This document shows positions 22,118 to 28,322 of a stretch of 28,322 nt of DNA, piece after piece; within the stretch, counting starts at the first letter, position 1, and each line of letters opens with the position of its first letter. The DNA is from a virus. A model generated the notes under the pieces. That model searched no databases and was not told the DNA's origin. It worked only from the letters and a program-made list of their open reading frames with translations. The stretch spans positions 1 to 28,322 of the IMG/VR virus record IMGVR_UViG_3300045117_000478. One strand, 5' to 3'. The translations under genes and the position numbers were made by a program.

Positions 22118-23403
22118 GCGATCCCCCTGGTCGGACTCCAGGCGACGGACGCGAGGCGGGCGTAGTGGCCCTGCATCTGCAAGGTCGCGGTGGCGAGTGG
22201 GCCGTGGCGGTTCTTGGCGATCGTCACGGTGACTTCGGGGATCTCCGGGTCGGGTCGGTGCAGGAGCACGACAACGTCAGCGTCGTTCTCAGCGCCGCCC
22301 TCGCGGAGATCGGTGAGGCGCGGACCCTCGGTCGACTTGCCGCCCTCGCGGTTCACCTGTGCCATCGCTACGACACAGGCTCCGGTCTCGCGGGCCAGCA
22401 ACTTCAGATCGCGGGCGATCTGCGAGACCTCCTCGGCCCGCGAGCCGTTGCGGCGGACATTCGACGGCGTCATGAGCTGGAGGTAGTCCACGACGATCAG
22501 CGCGAGGTCTTCGTGCTGGCGCTGCACGTCGCGCGCAGCCCTTCGGAGACCCTGGACCGACAGGTTCGACGAGTCCTCGACGAAGATCGGCATCTCGTCG
22601 AGCTCAGCGTGCTTGTCGGCGATGATCGCCCAGTCGGACTCGGGCACGGTCGCGTTCATCAGACCGGTCAGGCTCACGCCAGCGTGGGCCGCGAGCAGGC
22701 GGTAGGTGACTTCCTTCTCGGGCATCTCCAGCGACGCGAGCAGCACCGCGTGGCCGTGCTTGTGGGCGACCTGGAGCGCGAGGTTGGTGCCGGCGATCGA
22801 CTTGCCGCCACCGGGTCGCGCGCCGAAGATGACGAGCCGCCCCGGGGCGAGTCCGCCGATGCTGCGGTCGATGTCGGGCCAGCCGGTCGGGATCACGCCG
22901 CCAGTGCCGTGCTCGGCTTCGTCGAGCGCGTCGGGGAGCAGGTCGGCCAGGCGTCGGGCCTTGGTGACATTGCGGCCGCGGCAGGCTTCGTCGACTCGCT
23001 GGCGAGCCTCCTCGCGCGCCTGGTCGAGGTCGCCGACGAAGGTGCCGCCGATCTCCTGAAGTGCGACGCCAGCCTGCTGGAGCGAGCGCAGCCCGGAGTC
23101 GGTGCGCACCTTTGCTGCGAACGCGGGGGCGTTGACGATGGCTGGCGCATCCTCGGCGAGCGAGAACAGCTGGACCGGGTCGATGGGCGGCTTGCGGTCA
23201 GCGAGCGCGAGGCGGACGGACGCGGGGTCGGGCCGGTTGCCGGCCGCCGCGACTCGCAGGATGGCGGCCCAGATGTCCTCGTGCTCGGGCCGGTAGAAGT
23301 CGCTGGGCTCAAGGTCGAGTTCGTCGGGGTTCTTCCAGCCGACGAGGCAGGCGCCGATGACGGCACGCTCGGCGTTGGTGTCGGTGCGCGCGTCGCCGAT
23401 CAT
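22114..23403 (-). CDS. Replicative DNA helicase, DnaB family
   Basis: A 429-residue helicase. Residues 1-150 are the DnaB N-terminal primase-interacting helical domain (TNAERAVIGACL, PDELDLEPSDFYRPEHEDIW). The RecA-like C-terminal motor has Walker A GARPGGGKS (194-202), Walker B LIVVDYLQL (302-310) and Gln349 in VVAMAQVNRE, followed by LTDLREGGAENDADVVVLL. It unwinds DNA at the phage fork. The gene lies just after the initiator gene, as is usual for phage replication modules. The ATG at 23403 has AAGGAGG and overlaps the initiator stop (ATGA); the longer frame lacks a ribosome site. Confidence 0.94.
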   Translation of the reverse strand: MIGDARTDTNAERAVIGACLVGWKNPDELDLEPSDFYRPEHEDIWAAILRVAAAGNRPDPASVRLALADRKPPIDPVQLFSLAEDAPAIVNAPAFAAKVRTDSGLRSLQQAGVALQEIGGTFVGDLDQAREEARQRVDEACRGRNVTKARRLADLLPDALDEAEHGTGGVIPTGWPDIDRSIGGLAPGRLVIFGARPGGGKSIAGTNLALQVAHKHGHAVLLASLEMPEKEVTYRLLAAHAGVSLTGLMNATVPESDWAIIADKHAELDEMPIFVEDSSNLSVQGLRRAARDVQRQHEDLALIVVDYLQLMTPSNVRRNGSRAEEVSQIARDLKLLARETGACVVAMAQVNREGGKSTEGPRLTDLREGGAENDADVVVLLHRPDPEIPEVTVTIAKNRHGPLATATLQMQGHYARLASVAWSPTRGIA

Positions 23404-24248
23404 GCTCGCCTCCTTGCCTGGCGCTGCTCCCACTCCCACTTCGCGTACTCCTCGGGGCTGAGGCCCGAGGGCGGCTCAACGAGCTGGGAGACGTGGGTGG
23501 TGATGCGGCTGGCTGGTCGCTCGGTTGGTCGGGTTGGTCGGGCCTTGAGGAGCCACTGGGAGAAGGCGGCGTTCCAGTTGACGGCTCGTCGGTCGTTGGC
23601 TTCGGCGTGAAGTCGGAACGCTTCGGCTTCGCGCTCGACGTCGATGCCGCGGTCGGCGTGCTCGTGGTGCTTGGGGGTGGGCTGCCAGTCGTCCGGGATC
23701 CTGCGCGCCGGTCGCTTGCGACCGCTCTTGGCGCTCACGGCGCGACCATCACCATCACCATCACCATCACCATCACCATCACCATCACCTTCGTGGTGGG
23801 GGGGATCAACGCGCGTGGTCACGTCGTGTTGAGGTACACCTGCCCGCGTGGACACGTCGTGGTCACTGCGTGTCCCCGTCGTGGTCACTGCGTGCGAGGG
23901 GGGCTGGGAGGGGGTCGACACGTCGTGGTCACGGCGTGTTTTGCACGCCTCGCAGACCGTCTCGTAGCGCTTGTCGATGCGGGCGTGGTCCGACAGCTTC
24001 GGCAGGTAGATCACCCCGTTGGCGCGCCGGATCCTGCCGTTGGCGACGAGCTGTTCCAGCAAGTCTTCGACGTCGCACGAGTCGGCCGGGAGGATGCGCA
24101 TCTTGAACTCCATCGGCTCGTCGTCGAGGTGCCCGCAGTCGGCCGCGTAGCACCACAAACCCTGGTAGAGCAGGCGGGCGAGCGGGTCGAGAGAGACGAT
24201 GTGCTTGTCGGTGAAGAAGTCGGGCTTGAGGTGCCGTCCCTTCGGCAT
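23400..24248 (-). CDS. Phage replication initiator (winged-helix type)
   Basis: A 282-residue protein. Residues 1-100 form a winged-helix-like domain of phage replication proteins (HLKPDFFTDKHIVSLDPLAR, EDLLEQLVANGRIRRANGVI). A low-complexity linker at 104-168 contains HDV-type repeats and then a run of Asp-Gly. Residues 185-238 form the C-terminal helical domain (AFRLHAEANDRRAVNWNAAF). The protein probably binds the origin and loads the helicase encoded by the next gene. The repeats inside its linker coding region look like the origin itself. The ATG at 24248 has GAGGAGG about eight bases upstream and overlaps the preceding stop as TGATG. Confidence 0.8.
   Translation of the reverse strand: MPKGRHLKPDFFTDKHIVSLDPLARLLYQGLWCYAADCGHLDDEPMEFKMRILPADSCDVEDLLEQLVANGRIRRANGVIYLPKLSDHARIDKRYETVCEACKTRRDHDVSTPSQPPSHAVTTTGTRSDHDVSTRAGVPQHDVTTRVDPPHHEGDGDGDGDGDGDGDGRAVSAKSGRKRPARRIPDDWQPTPKHHEHADRGIDVEREAEAFRLHAEANDRRAVNWNAAFSQWLLKARPTRPTERPASRITTHVSQLVEPPSGLSPEEYAKWEWEQRQARRRA
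23745..23786. repeat. Seven tandem ACCATC (GATGGT) hexamers
   Basis: Seven perfect copies of a 6-bp unit, read in the coding strand as Gly-Asp repeats at residues 154-168 of the initiator. At 50 percent GC, the block is AT-rich relative to its neighbours. It lies directly downstream of the 22-bp-spaced repeats, where a DNA-unwinding element would be expected. Such arrays change length readily. Confidence 0.9.
23792..23939 (-). repeat. Iteron-like array in the initiator gene
   Basis: Four copies of a 16-bp element (plus strand CGTGGTCAC, two variable bases, CGTG, then T or C) start at 23814, 23858, 23880 and 23924. The gaps are 44, 22 and 44 bp, multiples of 22 and so about two DNA turns. A half copy, CGTGGT, lies at 23792, again 22 bp away, and a right half, GCGTG, lies at 23846 in the phase of the missing copy at 23836. 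The coding strand reads the copies in two different frames (Val-Thr-Thr or Asp-His), so conservation is at the DNA level. This suggests binding sites for the initiator. Confidence 0.75.
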
Positions 24249-24430
24249 CAGTCCTCCTCGTCGCTGAGTAGCCAGCGCGCCGAGAACATGTGTCCGGCGG
24301 CGCACATCAGGTAGGCGACGCGCACTCCTCGCGCGTCGTTGTCGGGCCGGGCGTGACCGTTGGCCGGTGCGGAGCAGATGAAGCAGGGGTGGTCGACGAC
24401 CGCGATGTCGTGCTCAGAACGGAGGCTCAT
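24248..24430 (-). CDS. Small zinc-finger-like protein
   Basis: A 60-residue protein (MSLRSEHDIAVVDHPCFICS) with a CxxC and a later C...H (CAAGH), a probable single zinc site. The ATG at 24430 lies inside the end of the single-strand binding protein gene, a 17-nt overlap. It ends in a TGATG junction with the initiator gene. A GTG at 24454 is an alternative start. No function is recognised. Confidence 0.6.
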   Translation of the reverse strand: MSLRSEHDIAVVDHPCFICSAPANGHARPDNDARGVRVAYLMCAAGHMFSARWLLSDEED

Positions 24431-24863
24431 CGCTGCCACCGCCCCTCGGCGCACCCCACGGGTCGTTGCTGGTGGATGCCGCGGGACGCTCCCACGAAGA
24501 TCCGTTGTCGGTCCGCTGGACGCGCTCGCCCTTTGGCTTCTTCACGGGCAGCGCGACGTCGGCGAACTTGATCTCGAGCGAGGTGCGCTTCTCGCCGTCG
24601 CGGCCCTCGTACTCGCGCTGGAACAGGCGGCCGGTGACGACGACCGGGACGCCCTTGAGCACCTTCTCGGCTACAGCTTCGGCGTCGTCGCCCCAGACGC
24701 TCACGCCGACGAACAGCCGGTCGCCGTCCTCCCAGGAGCCGTCGTCCTGCTTCTTGGACTCGGAGCAGGCGACGCGGAACGAGGCGACGGCCTTACCGCT
24801 GGAGGTGAAGCGCAGCTCGCTGTCGGCGACGGCGCGTCCGTTGATGGTGATGGTGGGCAGCAT
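24414..24863 (-). CDS. ssb: Single-stranded DNA-binding protein
   Basis: A 149-residue SSB. Residues 1-105 form the OB fold (TITINGRAVADSELRFTSSG, KAVASFRVACS, FVGVSVWGDDAEAVAEKVLKG). The linker is Pro/Ser/Gly-rich, and the C-terminus ends in acidic DEPPF, the tip through which SSB recruits replication and repair partners. It coats single-stranded DNA at the fork. The ATG at 24863 starts four bases after the preceding stop. Confidence 0.93.
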   Translation of the reverse strand: MLPTITINGRAVADSELRFTSSGKAVASFRVACSESKKQDDGSWEDGDRLFVGVSVWGDDAEAVAEKVLKGVPVVVTGRLFQREYEGRDGEKRTSLEIKFADVALPVKKPKGERVQRTDNGSSWERPAASTSNDPWGAPRGGGSDEPPF

Positions 24864-24866
24864 GGG

Positions 24867-25139
24867 TCAGGCTCCGATCTGGAGGTTGATCCCGTTCCTG
24901 GCGCGATAGCCACGGCGGGAGAGGCAGCTGGTGCAGAGGGTCAAGGTGGAGCGGCAGGCTTGGGTGGGAAGGCGTTCGTCGGGTCCCATGCGTCGCCACT
25001 GGGAGCGGACGATGAGTTCGCGGCGGCAGTCCTCGCAGGTCTCGGAGCGGGTGACGATCGGCTCGTCCGCGGGGCGAGGCCCGGTCCATCGGCGAATGAG
25101 GCCGTCCTGCACCCACTCGCCGCCGGTCAGCTCGTTCAT
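24867..25139 (-). CDS. Small Cys-rich protein
   Basis: A 90-residue protein with CEDC and, 35 residues later, CTSC: two CxxC pairs that could bind one zinc (MNELTGGEWVQDGLIRRWTG at the start). The C-terminus is basic. It overlaps the preceding stop as ATGA. Its function is unknown; a nucleic-acid-binding role is possible given the zinc pairs and its place before SSB. Confidence 0.65.
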   Translation of the reverse strand: MNELTGGEWVQDGLIRRWTGPRPADEPIVTRSETCEDCRRELIVRSQWRRMGPDERLPTQACRSTLTLCTSCLSRRGYRARNGINLQIGA

Positions 25140-25318
25140 GCCGCCACCCACACCTTCACCCGTCGGAACGGGTCGAAGCGCCACGCGCCGTCGGTCAGCG
25201 CGTCCTTGGGGCCGGGCTGCGGGAACGAGTCGAAGCCCTGGCAGTAGGCGCAGGTCTTCGCGGTGGCGCCGATGCTGACGCCGCACCACTCGCAGCGAGA
25301 AGTGGTGGGCTCGCTCAT
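25136..25318 (-). CDS. Small zinc-ribbon protein
   Basis: A 60-residue protein with CEWC at 9-12 and CAYC at 23-26, a compact double CxxC zinc ribbon, then a Pro/aromatic segment (GFDSFPQPGPKD). It overlaps both neighbours by ATGA. Such ribbons occur in many small phage proteins; function unknown. Confidence 0.66.
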   Translation of the reverse strand: MSEPTTSRCEWCGVSIGATAKTCAYCQGFDSFPQPGPKDALTDGAWRFDPFRRVKVWVAA

Positions 25319-25506
25319 GCCGCACCGCCCAGCACCATGTCGGTCAGCAGCGCCTCGTCAGCCTCGTCCCGCGCGCACTCGTGGATGCGGCGGGCGACGA
25401 CGGCACTGACGGCGGCGGTCGGGGGCCACTGGACGGGGCCGAGCTGCTCTGAGGCGAGGGGTGCGTGGTCGGCGTTGGAGCGGATGGTTCGTCCTGGTCG
25501 GGTCAT
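25315..25506 (-). CDS. Small unknown protein
   Basis: A 63-residue protein, MTRPGRTIRSNADHAPLASE at the start, with a helical C-terminal half (VVARRIHECARDEADEALLT). It overlaps the resolvase stop as TGATG and the next start as ATGA. No motif points to a function. Confidence 0.6.
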   Translation of the reverse strand: MTRPGRTIRSNADHAPLASEQLGPVQWPPTAAVSAVVARRIHECARDEADEALLTDMVLGGAA

Positions 25507-25898
25507 CAGAAGGGGACTTCCTGTGACGTGATCACGAGGCGCACCTCGTGGTCGGATGGTCGGGTGAGGTTGGGGCCACGGCGGAAGGTCTCGGAGGCGA
25601 CGAACTTCGGCCCGTCGTCTTCGAGCAATCCGACCGCCACGAGGCCGTCAAGAAGTGCCTTTGTGGTGGGCTGCGAGTTGCTCGCATCGCCCTTGTCGAG
25701 CCGGACGCCCTTGGGGTAGCGGATGGTCCAGTCGAGGGCGACCAGGCCGGCGTAGGCGCCTTGGTGCTGCGCGCGTGCCGTTGCCGCCGCGAGGTCGTGG
25801 AGGTCGCTCACGATGCGGGCTCGGTGGCCGCGGTTGGCGTGGTGCCGGTTCGCGGTCAGCCAGAGCGTCTTGGGGATCGTGAACGTCAGCGCGCTCAC
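25506..25898 (-). CDS. RusA-like Holliday junction resolvase
   Basis: A 130-residue protein of the RusA family. Acidic residues match the active site: KGDASNSQPTTKALLD with Asp71 and Asp84, and LLEDDGPKFV with Asp94 and Asp95. RusA cuts four-way junctions during recombination and replication restart in phages. The N-terminus (TIPKTLWLTANRHHANRGHR) has the expected basic strand. The GTG at 25898 overlaps the previous stop as GTGA. Confidence 0.87.
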   Translation of the reverse strand: MSALTFTIPKTLWLTANRHHANRGHRARIVSDLHDLAAATARAQHQGAYAGLVALDWTIRYPKGVRLDKGDASNSQPTTKALLDGLVAVGLLEDDGPKFVASETFRRGPNLTRPSDHEVRLVITSQEVPF

Positions 25899-26425
25899 TG
25901 CTCGCCCTCCCCGTGCTCGTCGGCTGCCCGGTCGACCGGCACCCACTCGGTGACGCGGTCGGCGTAGGAGGTGACGGTGCGGCGCTCCATCAGGAGCCAC
26001 GCGTCGTCACCGCACGTGGGCTTCACGCCGAGCGATCCACTGACCTGCTCGATGGCGCCGTGGGTGCAGGTCCCGCGCCACTCGACGGTCTCGGTGGCTT
26101 CGGGTGCGGGGCTGGTCGTGTAGCCCTCGGCGAGGAGGACGTCGGCCAGGTGGGCGGCGTGGCCCTCGGAGGTGTCCTGCTGCCCGTCGGTGTCGCTGCC
26201 GTTGTCGCCCAGCGCGCCGTCCCACTCGCCGCACGAGCACTCCCACGATGGGTAGGCGCTCTTGACGAAGTGCGGATGGTGCGCGCCGAGCAGCCGTGTC
26301 AGCGCCGTCTTGGGCTCGTCGTGCTCGCTCACGGGACGCGGGGGCTGGAGCGCCGCACCCAGCCCCTCGGGCACATTCAGGCGGTTGCGCTCTTCCGGCA
26401 CGTTTAGGCGGCCGTGCTCGCTCAC
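25895..26425 (-). CDS. Unknown protein with CxCGxW...HLAD motif
   Basis: A 176-residue protein with SYPSWECSCGEW-type residues (CSCGEW) followed by HAAHLADVLLAEGYT, the pattern seen again in the Ead-like gene at 20804-21484. The N-terminal 31 residues look duplicated: VSEHGRLNVPE, RLNVPE and VSEHDEPK recur. The GTG at 26425 is chosen for its GGAGGT; a GTG at 26449 overlaps the preceding stop as GTGA. The function is not recognised. Confidence 0.64.
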   Translation of the reverse strand: MSEHGRLNVPEERNRLNVPEGLGAALQPPRPVSEHDEPKTALTRLLGAHHPHFVKSAYPSWECSCGEWDGALGDNGSDTDGQQDTSEGHAAHLADVLLAEGYTTSPAPEATETVEWRGTCTHGAIEQVSGSLGVKPTCGDDAWLLMERRTVTSYADRVTEWVPVDRAADEHGEGEQ

Positions 26426-26445
26426 GGGGACACCTCCGGGGCGCG

Positions 26446-26820
26446 TCACGAGGCGCGCCGCTTCGTTTTGTAGGGCCGGATCGCGTCGGGGTCGATGCCG
26501 TGCGAGATGGCTCGCTCCCAGACGAACTCGGGCGAGCTGGAGCCCGTGCGGTGCGACACCCAGTCAGCCGTCTCCTGGCCGCCTCGGCCCTGGCTCAGTG
26601 CGTCGTAGAGGAAGGCGAGGTGGGAGTGGCCGAGGTACTGCGACAGGGCGAAGTCGCTTTCGGCGGTCCACGCCTCGCCGATCCGAGCCGCAAACGCGTA
26701 GTGCCAGGCGATCGCCTGCGCGTAGTGATAGCGGACGGTGACGTCGATCGGACGCGTCTCGCCTTCGACGGGATGCGACACGACGTCGTGGGCGTACTTC
26801 TTCTCGGTGGTTTCGCTCAC
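26446..26820 (-). CDS. Unknown early protein
   Basis: A 124-residue protein (VSETTEKKYAHDVVSHPVEG) with a helical, Trp/Tyr-rich centre (RYHYAQAIAWHYAFAARIGE) and a basic tail. The GTG at 26820 overlaps the previous stop as GTGA. No family is recognised. Confidence 0.62.
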   Translation of the reverse strand: MSETTEKKYAHDVVSHPVEGETRPIDVTVRYHYAQAIAWHYAFAARIGEAWTAESDFALSQYLGHSHLAFLYDALSQGRGGQETADWVSHRTGSSSPEFVWERAISHGIDPDAIRPYKTKRRAS

Positions 26821-27236
26821 GGGGTCTCTCCCAGGTAGGTACGGGCCAGGCGCAGGGCAGCGTCGAAGCCGTAGACGGCCGTGACGTTGGTGGGCAGCAG
26901 GTCCGGCGGGAACATGGCGAGGATCCGTGCGTGGCCGTCCGCGATCCCTTCGAGCAGGTCCGCGGTGGCGAGGGCGACGGCGGGGTGCCACGAGGCGATG
27001 TGCGTGCCGTCAGCTCCGCCCTGCTGGTCGTACTCGAGCCGCGCGACCGTGTGCTCGGGGTCGTGGGCCGACGACCATCCGTCACGCACCACGCGCATGT
27101 GGTCGGGTCCATCGGAGGGGTCGCCGAAAGCCCCTCCGACCGACTCCCACGGCCCGACGGTCGCCGCCTGGGCCGTGGCGCGCATCTGCTCGATCGCGCG
27201 TCGGATCGTCTCGGCGGGGGTCTCGTGCGCGCTCAT
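26817..27236 (-). CDS. Ead-like/DUF6221-like early protein
   Basis: A 139-residue protein with IRRAIEQMRATAQAATVGPW near the start and HIASWHPAVALATADLLEGI later. This order, an A-A-T-x-G-P-W motif followed by HIA and a helical region, is that of DUF6221-like and Ead-type proteins of actinobacterial phages. The function is unknown. The ATG at 27236 overlaps the previous stop as ATGA. Confidence 0.66.
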   Translation of the reverse strand: MSAHETPAETIRRAIEQMRATAQAATVGPWESVGGAFGDPSDGPDHMRVVRDGWSSAHDPEHTVARLEYDQQGGADGTHIASWHPAVALATADLLEGIADGHARILAMFPPDLLPTNVTAVYGFDAALRLARTYLGETP

Positions 27237-27502
27237 CGCTGCTCCTCGGGGGTGGTGCATCGGGCGGCGTGCCAGTCGGTTTCGGCCTCAGTGCGCGTCG
27301 GACGCACGACCGCGTCAGGGGTGTCGGCAGCGCGGTAGCCGTCAGGGCCGCCAGGCTTGAAGCGGCCCTCCGCGCGTGCGGCGTTGCGCGGGATGACGAG
27401 CCCGCAGCACTCGGTGGGCGTCCGCCGCCGTCGTGGACGGACGGGTCCGATGGGGGCGCCGTAGGCCGTCGGGAAGTGGCGGCGGTAGTCGTGCTCACCC
27501 AC
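27233..27502 (-). CDS. Small unknown protein
   Basis: An 89-residue, Pro/Arg-rich protein (VGEHDYRRHFPTAYGAPIGP) with CC and a later Cys. The GTG at 27502 gives an 8-nt overlap with the methyltransferase stop and GGTGAG four bases upstream. A GTG at 27511 is possible and would add three residues. No function is recognised. Confidence 0.56.
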   Translation of the reverse strand: MGEHDYRRHFPTAYGAPIGPVRPRRRRTPTECCGLVIPRNAARAEGRFKPGGPDGYRAADTPDAVVRPTRTEAETDWHAARCTTPEEQR

Positions 27503-28322
27503 GCTGCTCACCGCCCTCGGGGCTGGCGGGGGCGAGGGCGCGGTCGAGGTGCGCGAGGAGCTGGCGGCCGACGTGCTCGGCGTAGACCGGCGGGATCGAC
27601 TCCTGCATCCCCTTGACCGTCATCCAGTCGATCCCGAGGAGGGCCTGCTGGACGGCGATGGAGCGGGGGACGTAGCCGCCACCACGCTCGACCCGGGCGG
27701 CGTACCGGTCGCGGGGTGCGACCTGCGCGAGGGTCTCGCCCGCGAGCCGCTTGGCACGCCTCGAGCCGCCGTACACGCCGGCGACCTGGAGCGCCCGGTC
27801 GTGCGGGGCGTGGTCAGGCACGGCGAGGTCGATGTTCGACTCGAACAGCCGGTGCCTGTCGAGGACAAGCCGTGTGCCGTCCTCGTCGGCCGCGGCGAGC
27901 CCGAACGACCGGCCGCAGAGCAGGACCGGGGCGACCATCTGCGACCGGGCCTGCTCGACGTTCTCGATCACCCACGGCCGACCCGTCAGCGCCAGCAGCT
28001 CACGCGTCGCGGCGATGAGGCGCTTGTGCTTCGCGCGGGCGTCGGGGTTGCCGGCCGTGGCGATCGAGTACCCCTGGCAGTTGTGGACTACATAGCCGAA
28101 CGCCACGAACGAGTGGTCCTCGGCGACGGTGATGTCGTAAACCCGACCGAAGCCGGCGTATGCGACGGGCTTGCGCTGCTTGAACCAGTGCAGTCCGTCC
28201 ACGTCTCGCGTGTACCTGCCACGCCCCGTCGTGATGCCGACTGACCAGTAGTTGCGCTGGTTGACGGTGCGGCCTTCGATGACGACGGTGTCGGACGTGA
28301 CGACCTCACGAACGTTCGCGTT
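27495..28322 (-). CDS. DNA cytosine-C5 methyltransferase with intein (5' end missing)
   Basis: The open frame runs to the window edge, so the N-terminus is missing. The visible 81 residues before the junction are the C-terminal end of an intein: RVYDITVAEDHSFVAFGYVV then HN, matching splicing blocks F and G. The next residue, Cys (28077-28079), starts the extein as CQGYS. That is the catalytic Cys of motif IV, normally preceded by PP, so the intein sits at the active site. The extein shows motif VI (WVIENVE), motif VIII-like DRHRLFES, and motif X-like ESIPPVYAEHVGRQLL, about 194 residues to the stop. The enzyme methylates cytosine in DNA, perhaps protecting the phage from restriction. Confidence 0.9.
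   Translation of the reverse strand, partial: NANVREVVTSDTVVIEGRTVNQRNYWSVGITTGRGRYTRDVDGLHWFKQRKPVAYAGFGRVYDITVAEDHSFVAFGYVVHNCQGYSIATAGNPDARAKHKRLIAATRELLALTGRPWVIENVEQARSQMVAPVLLCGRSFGLAAADEDGTRLVLDRHRLFESNIDLAVPDHAPHDRALQVAGVYGGSRRAKRLAGETLAQVAPRDRYAARVERGGGYVPRSIAVQQALLGIDWMTVKGMQESIPPVYAEHVGRQLLAHLDRALAPASPEGGEQRG

Noticed and set aside
23745-23786. Tandem 6-bp repeats as a possible CRISPR
   Set aside because: The units are adjacent without spacers; it is a simple microsatellite in a coding linker.

Overview
This window is a 28.3 kb piece of a high-GC, HK97-type siphophage or prophage, probably of an actinobacterium. The evidence for the host is the high GC content, the heavy GTG start use, the characteristic small early genes and the lack of any mycolic-acid esterase (LysB-like) gene. 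Every convincing gene is on the minus strand, so transcription runs from position 28322 towards position 1. No integrase, repressor, excisionase, tRNA, CRISPR or insertion sequence was found, so temperate lifestyle cannot be judged.

Early and replication region (28322 to 19328): a cytosine-C5 DNA methyltransferase interrupted by an intein (cut by the window edge); a run of small accessory proteins; a RusA-like Holliday-junction resolvase; several zinc-finger mini-proteins; a single-strand binding protein; a winged-helix replication initiator; a DnaB-family helicase; Ead/Ea22-like accessory proteins; a zinc-ribbon/HTH-like protein; and a MUG113/T5orf172 GIY-YIG-type protein. Most stops and starts overlap as ATGA, GTGA or TGATG, which points to one translationally coupled operon. 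It closes at a hairpin at 19295-19326, just after the last stop. The initiator gene carries four copies of a 16-bp repeat spaced 44, 22 and 44 bp apart, followed by seven GATGGT repeats. This looks like an iteron origin embedded in the initiator gene, as in phage lambda O.

Packaging and head region (19183 to 10440): a small gene with a 9-G run that breaks its frame, an HNH endonuclease, small and large terminase subunits, a portal fused to a MuF-like domain, a prohead protease, the major capsid protein, four head-tail connector/neck genes and the major tail protein. Two strong hairpins follow the capsid cassette and the major tail gene.

Tail and lysis region (10353 to 1): tail assembly chaperones G and GT joined by a -1 frameshift at a GGGGGAA heptamer, the tape measure protein, two minor tail proteins, a small tail-associated protein, two membrane proteins, an SGNH-hydrolase tail protein, an M15-type endolysin and a two-helix holin candidate. 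Three tiny reading frames (23, 23 and 26 codons) fill what would otherwise be gaps, and each overlaps the stop before it and the start after it by 4 nt.
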